Source of the DNA: a virus
Direction: 5' to 3' (one strand)
DNA length: 32,030 nt
Virus record (IMG/VR): IMGVR_UViG_3300031841_001051
Location: 1-32,030 of that record
Made by a program: the position numbers and the translations under genes. The first letter of the stretch is position 1. Each line of letters opens with the position of its first letter. The notes under the pieces were generated by a model that had not been told where the DNA came from, did no database searches, and saw only the letters and a list, made by a program, of their open reading frames with translations. Below are positions 9,504 to 17,128 of this stretch, piece by piece.

Positions 9504-10085
9504 TTAAAACCTTGAGTTAATAAATGAACCTGCATCAATAACATTTGCTGAGCCATCTTCTTGTGTTGTATTCTGACCTTCAGTTGAATCAACAAATCTT
9601 GCTTCTTTTAATTTATCTTGAAACAATCTATACATATTTTGTGTAAGTGGATTTGATGATGTCACTGCATAAGCAATGTCAGCAGCTAATGCTGCAGATA
9701 ATGTTTCTCTTAATAATTCGTCATACTCATTTGGATCTTCTACTCTTGCAATATACAAGATCTTCATTGAAGAATTGTTTGTTAAAATCTTTCTACCTTC
9801 TACTTTGTGGTCTGAGTCGTAGTCCAATATTCTGAGCAATCGTAAACAATCTGGTGGCAAAGTATATTGGTTAGAAAATCCCCATGGTGGAGTGTCTGTA
9901 TCTTTTGCAAGTTGAACTCGTTTTTGTAAACAATTCCAAGTGTGAGATCTGAATAATGAATCTCGTACTTGATTGTATCGTGCATTACATAGTCTTGCAT
10001 TTTTAGAATCTTCAGTCAATGAAAGGATTGTAGATGCACCCAGTTGATTTAATGCTCCGTTACAAATATCTACTACTGATGCCAT
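9504..10085 (-). CDS. tail tubular protein A (gatekeeper/adaptor)
   Basis: A 193-residue protein of the tail tubular A family, the ring between portal and nozzle. Evidence is the N-terminus DICNGALNQLGASTI followed by CNARYNQVRDSLFRSHTWNC, a helix with the conserved R(D/E)xLLRxxxWxxA pattern, then the strand NQYTLPPDCLRLLRI, in which the LPxDcLRv motif is diagnostic. The C-terminal helices (ETLSAALAADIAYAVT) also fit the family. It starts 26 bases inside the preceding small gene (10,060-10,284) and ends 3 bases before tail tubular B. Confidence 0.9.
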   Translation of the reverse strand: MASVVDICNGALNQLGASTILSLTEDSKNARLCNARYNQVRDSLFRSHTWNCLQKRVQLAKDTDTPPWGFSNQYTLPPDCLRLLRILDYDSDHKVEGRKILTNNSSMKILYIARVEDPNEYDELLRETLSAALAADIAYAVTSSNPLTQNMYRLFQDKLKEARFVDSTEGQNTTQEDGSANVIDAGSFINSRF

Positions 10086-10284
10086 ATTTATTATAAATCT
10101 CCTGTTGCGTTAGACCTTGCTCGTCTTTCTTTTGCTTTGATCTACCATCAATATCTTTTTCTGAAATAATTTCAACCAAAGCATATCTATATACTCTAGT
10201 ATCGTCTTGCCATTGAAAATGCAATAACTTCTTAGGTTCTTTGTATTGTCCTAGGTTACGAGGATCAAAATCATTTTTTGTCAT
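10060..10284 (-). CDS. small conserved-type phage protein, function unknown
   Basis: 74 residues; I do not recognise a characterised family. It begins MTKNDFDPRNLGQYKEPKKL and contains an aromatic, possibly beta-hairpin segment (LHFQWQDDTRVYRYALVEII), then a charged tail (GLTQQEIYNKYGI). The upstream gene has the same scheme: KK...LHYKKGNYVYRFILVDR followed by GMTEEEIWQM. The two are therefore probably tandem paralogs. Its start overlaps that gene by 14 bases and its end overlaps tail tubular A by 26. The position between capsid and tail genes suggests a small virion or assembly role, which is only inference. Confidence 0.6.
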   Translation of the reverse strand: MTKNDFDPRNLGQYKEPKKLLHFQWQDDTRVYRYALVEIISEKDIDGRSKQKKDEQGLTQQEIYNKYGISSRYL

Positions 10285-10480
10285 CTTTTATAATATATTT
10301 ACGTCTAATCTTTCTAGGCGTAGACATTTGCCAGATCTCTTCTTCGGTCATTCCTTGATCTGTATTCCAACCATAGTGTGCTTTGGATGTATGTTTAAAT
10401 CTATCTACTAAGATAAATCTGTAAACGTAATTGCCTTTTTTATAATGAAGTATTGTTTTGAGTTCTTTAAGTTTTTGCAT
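10271..10480 (-). CDS. small phage protein, likely paralog of its downstream neighbour
   Basis: 69 residues, basic, ending RRKYIIKDDKK. It shares with the next gene the order: aromatic strand pair (LHYKKGNYVYRFILVDR), a turn, then an acidic helix starting G(M/L)T(E/Q)(E/Q)EI. No known function was recognised. It is the first gene after the strong hairpin at 10,487-10,506, so it and its neighbours may be expressed at a lower level than the capsid genes. Confidence 0.58.
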   Translation of the reverse strand: MQKLKELKTILHYKKGNYVYRFILVDRFKHTSKAHYGWNTDQGMTEEEIWQMSTPRKIRRKYIIKDDKK

Positions 10481-10486
10481 AAACTA

Positions 10487-10506
10487 GGGGGGTGTTACCA
10501 CCCCCC
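10487..10506 (-). terminator. strong GC hairpin after the capsid genes (attenuator or partial terminator)
   Basis: On the minus strand: GGGGGGTG, loop GTAA, CACCCCCC, a perfect 8-bp stem of mostly G-C pairs in an AT-rich genome. It sits between the decoration gene stop (10,520) and the next gene start (10,480). The following bases TAGTTTATG give only a weak U-tract, so it is likelier a partial terminator or an mRNA end-protecting hairpin. This would keep capsid transcripts more abundant than tail transcripts. Confidence 0.7.
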
Positions 10507-10519
10507 ACAGTCATTATGA

Positions 10520-11002
10520 TTAGTTTACAACGTAGTTGATGATGAACGCCATGTCACCAGCAGTACCACCAGTTGCTGTCATAGTTGCAGCAACATAGTA
10601 GAATCCACCAGCATCAGAGCTATCACCAGCAAGTTCGTACATCTTCTGACCTGTAGTATTTAGGTTAGCAGCTTCGTAACGAACTTCTGCGATTGCAGTA
10701 CCATCAGCGACAGCACTAGCAAAAGCATCTGCGTCTTTTACTGTTCCACCTGTTGTGTAGATTCCTACATCAAATGCACAGCTTCCACCAAGAGCATCAG
10801 ATCCGATCTGTACAGATGTTACTGTTGCGTTACTTGGAATTGGAGCTAACATTACGATGTCACCTACCTCATTAGTGTCTCCAGCAGCTAAGGCAATGTT
10901 ACCTGAAGCTACTCTTACAACACCATGCAGGTTGCTTGATTCGTTAGCAACTTGAGGGGAAGCCTCAAAATTTGCTACTAAGTCTGAATTTTTAGTACCC
11001 AT
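10520..11002 (-). CDS. probable capsid decoration/cement protein
   Basis: A 160-residue protein, rich in Ala, Gly, Thr and Val, with alternating hydrophobic patterns typical of beta structure. It lies directly downstream of the major capsid gene and before the hairpin, the usual place of cement or decoration proteins in BPP-1-like and pelagic podoviruses. It contains VRVASGNIALAAGDTNEVGD, then IPSNATVTSVQIGSDALG and FDVGIYTTGG, a sequence type I have seen in marine phage head genes. Codon composition is slightly richer in GC than the neighbours, as expected for a highly expressed gene. Function is inferred from context; a minor head protein is the alternative. Confidence 0.68.
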   Translation of the reverse strand: MGTKNSDLVANFEASPQVANESSNLHGVVRVASGNIALAAGDTNEVGDIVMLAPIPSNATVTSVQIGSDALGGSCAFDVGIYTTGGTVKDADAFASAVADGTAIAEVRYEAANLNTTGQKMYELAGDSSDAGGFYYVAATMTATGGTAGDMAFIINYVVN

Positions 11003-11020
11003 ATTTTTATCCTCCTCCTA

Positions 11021-11884
11021 TTATGATTCAGTTGCTTGGATTTCAACTACTTTAGCTTCTTCCATTCTAGTAGCACCGAATGATGCACAGTAGTAAACTT
11101 GAGTAGCATAACCTTTGTCAGCTCTCTCGTCTATTCTTGCTGTTACATCTTTTCCTACACCGATAGCTAAGCCATCTTGAGCGTAAGCGATACACTGTCT
11201 TTTAGAACCAGTAGCATTCAATCTGTTTGATACAATAAAGTTAAAGCCTAAGAATTGATTTACATCACCTGAAGCTAAAGCTTTTACTGTATTGAAGTCA
11301 CTTGAAGTCACTTCTGTTGTACCTAATAAATCAGTAATCTGCTTAGGCGACACGATGATGTGTCTAGTGATTGACGGATCAACAGACGCTGCATCTAAGA
11401 TTTCTTTTGCAGATCTTAGTTTTGCGATTGTTAAACCATCAGTATCAGCAGTACCTAACTTTTGAGCTGAAGGTAATACAGTAGCTGTAGAACCAGTCTC
11501 GCCAGTTTGTGCTGTGCCTAATGCTGCAGTTATGATTTCATCATCCATTGCTCTACCCATAGCGTAAGCTGCTGCTTGAGCGTAAGATGAAGTTGGATCA
11601 ATTAAAAGTCTCACTTTGTCTTGATCGTCAATTAAGTCTGCGAACTCATAGTCCACTAATGAAACTCTTCTTCTCTCGTGAGGAGTATCAATTTGTGGAG
11701 TGTCTCCGTGTCTGCTCGTTCTTTTTTGAGCAGTTACAGAACCAACTTGGTCAAAGAACGCATTCTTTCCAACGACTGATTCAAGACGAACTTTGTCTCT
11801 TAATAACGATCCCATTTGTTGAGATAGCATTTGTATGTTAGCAGAATACTGCTGTACAAAAGCTGTTGTTACTTGTGTAGACAT
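11021..11884 (-). CDS. major capsid protein
   Basis: 287 residues, matching phage major capsid proteins of the Phage_capsid_2-like/BPP-1-like group. Features are an N-terminal helix (FVQQYSANIQMLSQQMGSLL) with VRLESVVGKNAFFDQVGSV, a central DTPHERRRVSLVDYEFADLI segment that corresponds to the strand before the spine helix, and KLRSAKEILDAASVD ... HIIVSPKQITDLLG typical of the A-domain. The strong ribosome site AAGGAGAG precedes the ATG. It follows scaffold and a 57-residue gene and is followed by the decoration gene. The size agrees with an HK97-fold protein lacking a delta domain, which fits a separate scaffold. Confidence 0.9.
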   Translation of the reverse strand: MSTQVTTAFVQQYSANIQMLSQQMGSLLRDKVRLESVVGKNAFFDQVGSVTAQKRTSRHGDTPQIDTPHERRRVSLVDYEFADLIDDQDKVRLLIDPTSSYAQAAAYAMGRAMDDEIITAALGTAQTGETGSTATVLPSAQKLGTADTDGLTIAKLRSAKEILDAASVDPSITRHIIVSPKQITDLLGTTEVTSSDFNTVKALASGDVNQFLGFNFIVSNRLNATGSKRQCIAYAQDGLAIGVGKDVTARIDERADKGYATQVYYCASFGATRMEEAKVVEIQATES

Positions 11885-11987
11885 ATTTGTCTCTCCTTAT
11901 TTGTTATAGTTTAATTGAACAAAACAGAGAGGTTCTCCATCAGAATTGATAGGCATCTCTTGCATTTAAGGTCTGTTAGACCAGAGT

Positions 11988-12161
11988 CTATTCCTTCTTG
12001 TCAGTAAGGTTCTTTTTACGAATTGTCTTACTATTAACCCACTTAACGTATTCGTCAGCGATTGGCAAGGGGTTTTGTTTCTGATACTCAGTTCCGCACT
12101 CCTTAACCAATCGTAAGACTTCTAACCTAAGTTCTCTATCTGTTAGATTATTTTCCGCCAT
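11988..12161 (-). CDS. small protein between scaffold and capsid genes
   Basis: 57 residues, read MAENNLTDRELRLEVLRLVK then a segment with Cys and Gln and the end SKTIRKKNLTDKKE. It starts inside the end of the scaffold gene (14-base overlap) with a GAGAG purine stretch upstream, and ends 103 bases before the capsid ATG. It looks like one amphipathic helix with a basic tail. The function is unknown; because it is co-transcribed with head genes, a minor head-assembly role is possible. The coding call rests on overlap with its neighbour, an uninterrupted frame and sensible composition. Confidence 0.6.
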   Translation of the reverse strand: MAENNLTDRELRLEVLRLVKECGTEYQKQNPLPIADEYVKWVNSKTIRKKNLTDKKE

Positions 12162-13029
12162 TCATCATCTCTCTCATCGTAAAGACTTGTTGTACGATTT
12201 TAGCGTGTTCTGGATGACCCTTGTTCCAATATGGACTATTCTTGTCATTCATAATCCTAGAGATTTCACCTTCAAGATCTCTGCCTTGATCTACAGATTC
12301 AGATTCAGTAGTGACCATTTTATCCTCAGATAACATCCCGGCAATCTTAGCAAATCCTTTAATGACATCTGGATGATCTCCAAGTCTTGTGCCATCTTTC
12401 ATTTGCATATCTAAAACTTCAGCAGACATATTTGCATTCGCAATAGATGCAGCTTTCTTAATGTTCTCATCATACTGTTTACCCCACTCTTGTCTCAACT
12501 GTTGTTGAGCTTGAGCTTGTGCAGTTTCAGTATCTACTTGTGCTTGTTGCAAAGATTGTTCTGAGTTTGTTTTATAAAAATCCAAGATTGCTTGAGCTTG
12601 TCTTTCATTTAAACCTGTCTTGTGAGCCACATCTGCAAATGCTTTGATTGCATTTTCATCTACAGGAGCAACTTCCGATTTAAAATCTAGCTTATACTTG
12701 TCAGGCGTTTCTGGTCGTCCAAGTTTATCATAGACTTCATTCCACTGATCTTCAGTAGAGTTGTTATTCGGTACAGCAACTTTGTCTTGACCAATCATTC
12801 GTGTTGCGTTGATGTATGACTTTGCTAACGCATCAATCTCTGTGAACTTAGAAATGTTTGGATCGTTTCTAAACTCTTCACTAATCGTGTCTTTCCAAGA
12901 GGTTGCAGTTTGTACTGTACTATCTGTTGTTGATGATACAGTGGTTTGATTTGTTTCTGTAGATGTTGTTGGTTGTGTTGGTGTCTCTACAGGCGGAGTG
13001 TTACTCTCCGTTATCTGTTCGTTTGACAT
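12148..13029 (-). CDS. scaffolding protein
   Basis: 293 residues from MSNEQITESNTPPVETPTQ. The frame stays open further upstream, but this ATG has AAGGA at 7-base spacing and the upstream codons are the shadow of the preceding gene. The Thr/Pro/Gln-rich disordered N-terminus, the middle segment SWKDTISEEFRNDPNISKF, the block RMIGQDKVAVPNNNSTEDQW and the segment LGRPETPDKYKL are typical of podovirus scaffolds. A Gln-rich helix (QQAQVDTETAQAQAQQQLRQ) follows. The last 45 residues include KNSPYWNKGHPEHAKIVQQV, a conserved end in this family that binds the capsid protein. Position immediately upstream of the capsid gene agrees. Confidence 0.88.
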   Translation of the reverse strand: MSNEQITESNTPPVETPTQPTTSTETNQTTVSSTTDSTVQTATSWKDTISEEFRNDPNISKFTEIDALAKSYINATRMIGQDKVAVPNNNSTEDQWNEVYDKLGRPETPDKYKLDFKSEVAPVDENAIKAFADVAHKTGLNERQAQAILDFYKTNSEQSLQQAQVDTETAQAQAQQQLRQEWGKQYDENIKKAASIANANMSAEVLDMQMKDGTRLGDHPDVIKGFAKIAGMLSEDKMVTTESESVDQGRDLEGEISRIMNDKNSPYWNKGHPEHAKIVQQVFTMREMMNGGK

Positions 13030-13237
13030 TTTCGTTTTCCTTTTGCAGCATTGATTTAATAAATAGAAGAACGCTGCGTTGTCCTTCCATATATGCACTT
13101 TCGTGGCTATCACCTTTTACATTGGTGGTAGACCAAAAGTGACATCGCTTTTCTAAATCATCCATGACAAACTTGCCTTGGTCTGATCCAAAAACTATTT
13201 TATAAACTTCTTTGAGTTTTTTGATTTCTTTTATCAC
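13001..13237 (-). CDS. Bbp19-like small phage protein
   Basis: 78 residues. The core (YKIVFGSDQGKFVMDDLEKR, then HESAYMEGQRSVLLFIKSML) matches the small Bbp19-type family found between portal and scaffold genes in BPP-1-like and many marine podoviruses. The family pattern is F.s..G..VL.DL ... EGqRsvvl.I...L. The function is unknown. It starts on the last base of the portal stop codon and overlaps the scaffold start by 29 bases. Family membership is judged by eye. Confidence 0.75.
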   Translation of the reverse strand: MIKEIKKLKEVYKIVFGSDQGKFVMDDLEKRCHFWSTTNVKGDSHESAYMEGQRSVLLFIKSMLQKENENVKRTDNGE

Positions 13238-14856
13238 TATTCAATTTCAGCGTTTGCTAGAGCCTTTGCTTCTTCGGGTAATGCTTTAGCAAGTGGTGCT
13301 ACTTTTCCTCCAGCTTCAGCAACTTGTTGAAGTGCCTGCATATCTTGCATCTGCTGTTGTTGTTGTTCTTTTTGTTGTCTTTCTGCATTCACTTGTGATT
13401 GTGGTTTTAACACTTTTTGTGGCACACCAACAATATCTAATAAATGTTTTACTAGCTTATCAAAGTTTACATAATCAAATACAGGTGCAACATTTGCAAG
13501 TGATCCCATAATTTCTATACCACGCATGATAGATTGTAACTCTGTAGACTTTTGAGCTTTGGCTAATGGTGATACATATTCAATCTCTACATCTTTACCT
13601 GCTAAAAATTCTGGTGCAGGTCTAAACATATTCTTTCTAAGTAAAATATTAAACGCTCTATCAATTAATGGTTTGAGTAATTCTGATTGTAATCTTCCTA
13701 ATACTGGTCCTAGTAATCTCATCTTCTCTTCGTTTCTTTGAATGACTTCTGTTGCTGTCATTTGTGGACCTTGTTGCATCATTAGTTGATTGACATAGAA
13801 ACTATTTCTAATTGAGTTTCTTCTTTGCTCCTCCATATTTAAACCTAATGGATTATTTGCTCCAATATTAAGTGGTTCAATTCTATCTCTTGTACCTGCT
13901 CTATAAAAATTTAGACCACCCGGTACAGTTCTAACAGGAAGTAAGAAACCATCGTCAGGCACAAGTAAAGGGGGATCTACTTGTTTCTGTGCAGCTTTGA
14001 TTGTGGTCTTAGACATTTCATTTAACATCTTCACATCAGGTAAAGCTGTCATCGCTGGTGATCTTCCATAAATTTCATGTGATGCTTTTAAGTATCTTGG
14101 TACAACAAATGGAAACTCTCTGTAACCTGATACCGATAGCTCTTCACCTTTTTCACTCATGTATACCGATTCAAAAGGCATATTCTTTTGATCTTGTTTA
14201 GTGACATCAAAATCTGATCTTGGATAGACTGCATGAATAATTTCTACTTCTTCGTATGGATCTTTTTTTGCAATCACTTCAAACTCTGTTGTTGATCCAA
14301 ATTTTTGTATTGCTGCTCTTGCAGATAATTTAAACTTTCTAAAGATCGTATCTATTCTACCTTTGTCGTTTTCTGAAATGTACATTTCATTAATGTGTCG
14401 TGTAGAAAATTTTAAGATGTCATCTTCATCTTCTTCAATAAACATTGCAGCTGTACCAAAGGTAATGAGGTCGTGATATAATTCAAAGATCTCTTGTTGA
14501 AAGTTAGATCTATTAAATGCTGTATACATAACATCTGTTGCAGACTCTAACCATTCCTTTGCTTCATCTTCAAATTCCATATCCTCTTCTTTGAATCTCA
14601 AGGAGAACCAAGGAGTAGATGGATTTGTTAGCATTCCATGAAGTGATGCTGCAAGAAGCTCTACTGCTTGTAAAGGAGAACTATCAAAGATGAGTTCTGT
14701 ACGCTTATCACCTTTAGATCTTAGTTTGGTAACATCTGCTTTTCTTGGCATCATGTAATCTGCTACTTCTTGCCAATGCGTTTCCCAGTTTTGTCTTTGA
14801 CTTGATAAACGATCAAATCGTTTCATTAATGCTTTTGTTAAATCTGTCTTTGCCAT
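13237..14856 (-). CDS. portal (head-tail connector) protein, T7-like
   Basis: 539 residues of the T7-type head-tail connector family. Clear marks are the N-terminal WETHWQEVADYMMPRKADV, the following RTELIFDSSPLQAVELLAAS with LHGMLTNPSTPWFSLRF, and the wing region around VPRYLKASHEIYGRSPAMTA and LPDVKMLNEMSKT. MTATEVIQRNEEKMRLLGPV follows, and a Gln-rich, disordered C-terminus. The dodecameric portal forms the DNA entry channel and docks the terminase. It begins on the last base of the preceding stop (TAATG) and is followed by the Bbp19-like gene. Length is typical (T7 gp8 is 536). Confidence 0.95.
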   Translation of the reverse strand: MAKTDLTKALMKRFDRLSSQRQNWETHWQEVADYMMPRKADVTKLRSKGDKRTELIFDSSPLQAVELLAASLHGMLTNPSTPWFSLRFKEEDMEFEDEAKEWLESATDVMYTAFNRSNFQQEIFELYHDLITFGTAAMFIEEDEDDILKFSTRHINEMYISENDKGRIDTIFRKFKLSARAAIQKFGSTTEFEVIAKKDPYEEVEIIHAVYPRSDFDVTKQDQKNMPFESVYMSEKGEELSVSGYREFPFVVPRYLKASHEIYGRSPAMTALPDVKMLNEMSKTTIKAAQKQVDPPLLVPDDGFLLPVRTVPGGLNFYRAGTRDRIEPLNIGANNPLGLNMEEQRRNSIRNSFYVNQLMMQQGPQMTATEVIQRNEEKMRLLGPVLGRLQSELLKPLIDRAFNILLRKNMFRPAPEFLAGKDVEIEYVSPLAKAQKSTELQSIMRGIEIMGSLANVAPVFDYVNFDKLVKHLLDIVGVPQKVLKPQSQVNAERQQKEQQQQQMQDMQALQQVAEAGGKVAPLAKALPEEAKALANAEIE

Positions 14857-15074
14857 TATTGTCCTAATAAACTTCTTCTACCTAGTGTTGTTGTTTGATC
14901 TTGAACACCTGCAGGTCCAGTTAGTATTGTTGCGGATCTTCCTCTTCGTTTTGTTTTTCTGCTATCGTAACCATCCATAGATGTTGCAGTTGATTGAGAG
15001 ACTTCTGCTTCAGTTGGAGCTGGAGCAGGAGGTGGTGGTGCAGGGGGTGGTGATGATCTTCTAGGTCTACCCAT
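14856..15074 (-). CDS. small proline-rich virion-module protein, paralog of next gene
   Basis: 72 residues. A proline-rich N-terminus (SPPPAPPPPAPAPTEAEVSQ) is followed by a basic segment and the C-terminal motif SATILTGPAGVQDQTTTLGR then RSLLGQ. The upstream gene (15,076-15,297) has the same plan and the same end motif, so the pair is a tandem duplication. Such proteins lie between terminase and portal in several marine podoviruses; their function is unknown. Its stop overlaps the portal start (TAATG). A linker or portal-associated role is speculation. Confidence 0.7.
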   Translation of the reverse strand: MGRPRRSSPPPAPPPPAPAPTEAEVSQSTATSMDGYDSRKTKRRGRSATILTGPAGVQDQTTTLGRRSLLGQ

Positions 15075-15075
15075 A

Positions 15076-15297
15076 CTATTCTCCTAATAAAGTTTTCTTA
15101 CCAATCTCTGCTTCTTCTTCAACACCCATAGGTCCAGTTAATATTGTAGATTTTCTTCCTGTTCTTTTACGATCTCTTCTTAATTGATCTTGTCTAATCT
15201 TTTCTTTTTCTTCTGCTGATAGTTCTGCCTCTGGCGGCTCTATCGGTTCTGGTAGAGGTGGAGGTGCTGGCATTTTTGGCGAAAAAATTGATCCCAT
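15076..15297 (-). CDS. small proline-rich virion-module protein, paralog of its neighbour
   Basis: 73 residues: a hydrophobic start MGSIFSPKMPAPPPLPEP, an acidic helix AELSAEEKEKIRQDQLRRDR, then KSTILTGPMGVEEEAEIG and KTLLGE. The shared end motif TILTGPxGV...LG(K/R)(K/R)(S/T)LLG ties it to the downstream gene. It starts 3 bases after the end of the large terminase gene. The C-terminal motif is the conserved part and is therefore the likely working part, perhaps a docking peptide; I know of no demonstrated function. Confidence 0.7.
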   Translation of the reverse strand: MGSIFSPKMPAPPPLPEPIEPPEAELSAEEKEKIRQDQLRRDRKRTGRKSTILTGPMGVEEEAEIGKKTLLGE

Positions 15298-15299
15298 AA

Positions 15300-16574
15300 T
15301 TATATAATCCTGTATTCGTTATCTGCTACACTTTGTGGTGCAGTTTGTCTAGTATTAAGTTCCTGTAGTCCAACCGCAAGATACCTCATGGCATCACAAG
15401 CATGTGAACTCCAATCGTGTACAGGTTTTGATCTAAACATTCTTGTCTTGTCTATATACTTCCTGTGATAATGTCTTAACGCATCAATGAGTTTTTTGCA
15501 ATGGTCTACATCAATCCAAACTCTTGGTAGCAGCATGGTCGTTGCATGTATTCCATCTTCTAATGGTAATTTTGGTACGACTTTAAATCGTATTCCTAAT
15601 TGATAGGCGACCTCTCTACGGGTCTTACCATTACTAAAATCTGTAACTTCAATGTCATGCGGAGCGAAATGATCTTGATAGATATAATCTTTTTCTTTAA
15701 CAAGCTGAGCAAAGAAAGGAAGTCCTTGTCCGCGCTCTTCAATATAATCTATGACATTAACACTTCTACCCATTTGCTGCCAGAATATAATCGCCGTATG
15801 ATCTGATACACCTAAATCCCAGCTCGTATTGACTGGCAAGGAAGGATCGTATGGTACACGACCTATCTGTCTTTTGTTTTCCATATCTGCAATGACTTTG
15901 CCGTAAATTGCACCTTCAATGTTTGCAGTCCATTCGCATTCAAACTCTTGTTTAAACTTGTTCTCACCCATAATCTCTTTTGCTTTCTCAAGCTCTTCCT
16001 CATCTACAATCTGTGTCTTGCTTGCCTTAGCCTTAAAATAAAACCAGTCTTTTGTATTTTGCTGTGCATGCTGATAAAGTTCATAGAAGTTATTATTCAT
16101 ACCTTGAGGTGTTCCAATAAATACACAAAATCCTTTTCTGTCTGATAATGCCGGTCTTATAATCTCCGGAAACAATCGTTCATTTACGTTTGCATATTCA
16201 TCAATAACACATCCATCTAAATAAATACCTCTGATACCATCACAGTTTTCAGATCCTAATAATGTTATTCTTGCTCCATTTGGAAAATCTACTCTAAGTT
16301 CTGTTTCGTTATATTTGATACCCGGAATGCCGTAAGTAAACTGTTTAATGTAATCCCATGCAATTGATTTGGATTGTTTGAATGTAGGCGAAATATAGGC
16401 AAATCTTGGGTTCTTGTTTTTATTTTCCAATGCCGCCATAATCAAATGACAGATCATCATCACAGTTTTGCCAAATCTTCGGTGACATACAAGTACAGAC
16501 CAACGATAATCTCTAAGTTTATGATGTATAAACTCCTGATGTTTACGCGCTGTGTAAGGTACAGTTGAAATCAT
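15300..16574 (-). CDS. terL: terminase large subunit
   Basis: 424 residues with both expected domains. ATPase: Walker A-like CHRRFGKT (residues 30-37), Walker B CVIDE (122-126), and coupling motif IGTPQG (153-158). RNase H-like nuclease: first Asp in SWDLGVSDHT (D253), a middle HDIEV (D307) and the final DWSSHACDAMRY (around D387/D394). It packages DNA through the portal and cuts it. The ATG overlaps the preceding stop as TAATG. TerS does not adjoin it but lies about 2.7 kb away on the same strand, behind an oppositely oriented island. The length is at the short end of the family but all motifs are present. Confidence 0.95.
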   Translation of the reverse strand: MISTVPYTARKHQEFIHHKLRDYRWSVLVCHRRFGKTVMMICHLIMAALENKNKNPRFAYISPTFKQSKSIAWDYIKQFTYGIPGIKYNETELRVDFPNGARITLLGSENCDGIRGIYLDGCVIDEYANVNERLFPEIIRPALSDRKGFCVFIGTPQGMNNNFYELYQHAQQNTKDWFYFKAKASKTQIVDEEELEKAKEIMGENKFKQEFECEWTANIEGAIYGKVIADMENKRQIGRVPYDPSLPVNTSWDLGVSDHTAIIFWQQMGRSVNVIDYIEERGQGLPFFAQLVKEKDYIYQDHFAPHDIEVTDFSNGKTRREVAYQLGIRFKVVPKLPLEDGIHATTMLLPRVWIDVDHCKKLIDALRHYHRKYIDKTRMFRSKPVHDWSSHACDAMRYLAVGLQELNTRQTAPQSVADNEYRII

Positions 16575-16762
16575 TAATGTATATTGCTCTGTGTAAACTT
16601 ATCTGGATCACCTATTTCAAAACCAATGAACTCCATGAGCCATCCGGTATACATCTTTGCAAAGCTGTTACTAGGAAAGCCAGTAATCTTAATAACTACA
16701 TTATTTGTTTTGGGTTCTACAAATACTTGTGATTGTATATCTTTGGTATCAAACTCATTCAT
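16574..16762 (-). CDS. first gene of the structural operon, unknown
   Basis: 62 residues starting MNEFDTKDIQSQVFVEP, then NNVVIKITGFPSNSFAKMY, and the end DKFTQSNIH. A GTG two codons upstream (16,768) is the alternative start. No Shine-Dalgarno sequence is visible, and the 13-bp motif at 16,767-16,779 lies only 4 bases upstream of the ATG, so the message may be nearly leaderless. The strand-helix pattern suggests a small folded domain; I do not recognise the family. It is translationally coupled to TerL (TAATG), so a terminase accessory role is possible. Confidence 0.62.
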   Translation of the reverse strand: MNEFDTKDIQSQVFVEPKTNNVVIKITGFPSNSFAKMYTGWLMEFIGFEIGDPDKFTQSNIH

Positions 16763-16766
16763 AACC

Positions 16767-16779
16767 ACTACATATAGTA
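16767..16779 (-). promoter_or_regulatory. 13-bp motif shared with the lysis operon start; candidate promoter/operator
   Basis: The minus-strand reading is TACTATATGTAGT. The same 13 bases occur at 29,962-29,974, again just upstream of the first gene of a minus-strand operon. It contains -10-like TACTAT/TATGTA; a TTGAAA lies at 16,796-16,791 with a short 15-base spacer to TATGTA. Whether it acts as a promoter, an operator or both is unresolved. Confidence 0.45.
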
Positions 16780-17128
16780 AAAAAATAATTTTTCAAAGGA
16801 GGTCTAGCAATAAAAGGGTGTGGGTGGTTTTGTGAGGCTGGCTGTCTAAAGGTGTCCTGCAGTCCCATGTAATATACGTACATGACCGGCGCGCGGTTTT
16901 TTGGCTACACCCCCTTTCGTAATTGTCAATTTTTTGTTTTTGCTGGCGTAAATATAGCCTAATTGCACACGCGATAAGTTATTAGTTATCACTATAATAA
17001 CAAAAAAATAAACCGGACCGGGTATTGATTAAGAAATATTAGAGCCGCCGTTGTTATTCACGTAAAAGCCAGCCGCGACGCTGTTTAATTATAGCGAAAT
17101 ATAAAGACAATTATTTTATATTTAACTA
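16780..17128. other. long non-coding region with GC-rich islands
   Basis: This is the only long stretch with no convincing gene. On the plus strand it has a ribosome-site-like AAAGGAGGT near 16,796 with no start codon behind it, a G-rich run (GGGTGTGGGTGG, about 16,817), the inverted repeat at 16,866-16,884, the GC-only run CCGGCGCGCGG near 16,886, and ACCGGACCGGG near 17,012. Near 17,054, TTATTCACG differs from the DnaA-box consensus TTATNCACA by one base. It separates the structural operon from the divergent island. It could hold packaging, end or replication signals; nothing here decides which. Confidence 0.5.
16866..16884. repeat. inverted repeat CATGTA-N7-TACATG
   Basis: A perfect 6-bp dyad with a 7-base centre (ATATACG) just upstream of the GC-only run CCGGCGCGCGG. 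It could be an operator half-site pair or part of an end or packaging site. There is no T-run consistent with a terminator for a known transcript on either strand. Confidence 0.5.

Noticed and set aside
11897-11965. 22-codon frame MQEMPINSDGEPLCFVQLNY between the 57-residue gene and the capsid gene
   Set aside because: No ribosome site for it; it may be a leader peptide, but the evidence is too thin.
16584-16835. Plus-strand frame across the first structural gene and the non-coding region
   Set aside because: It is antisense to the small gene before terL, lacks a ribosome site and has an unlikely composition.
16886-16906. Intrinsic terminator at CCGGCGCGCGG followed by TTTTTT
   Set aside because: The possible stem is only about three base pairs and no plus-strand transcript is expected to end there.
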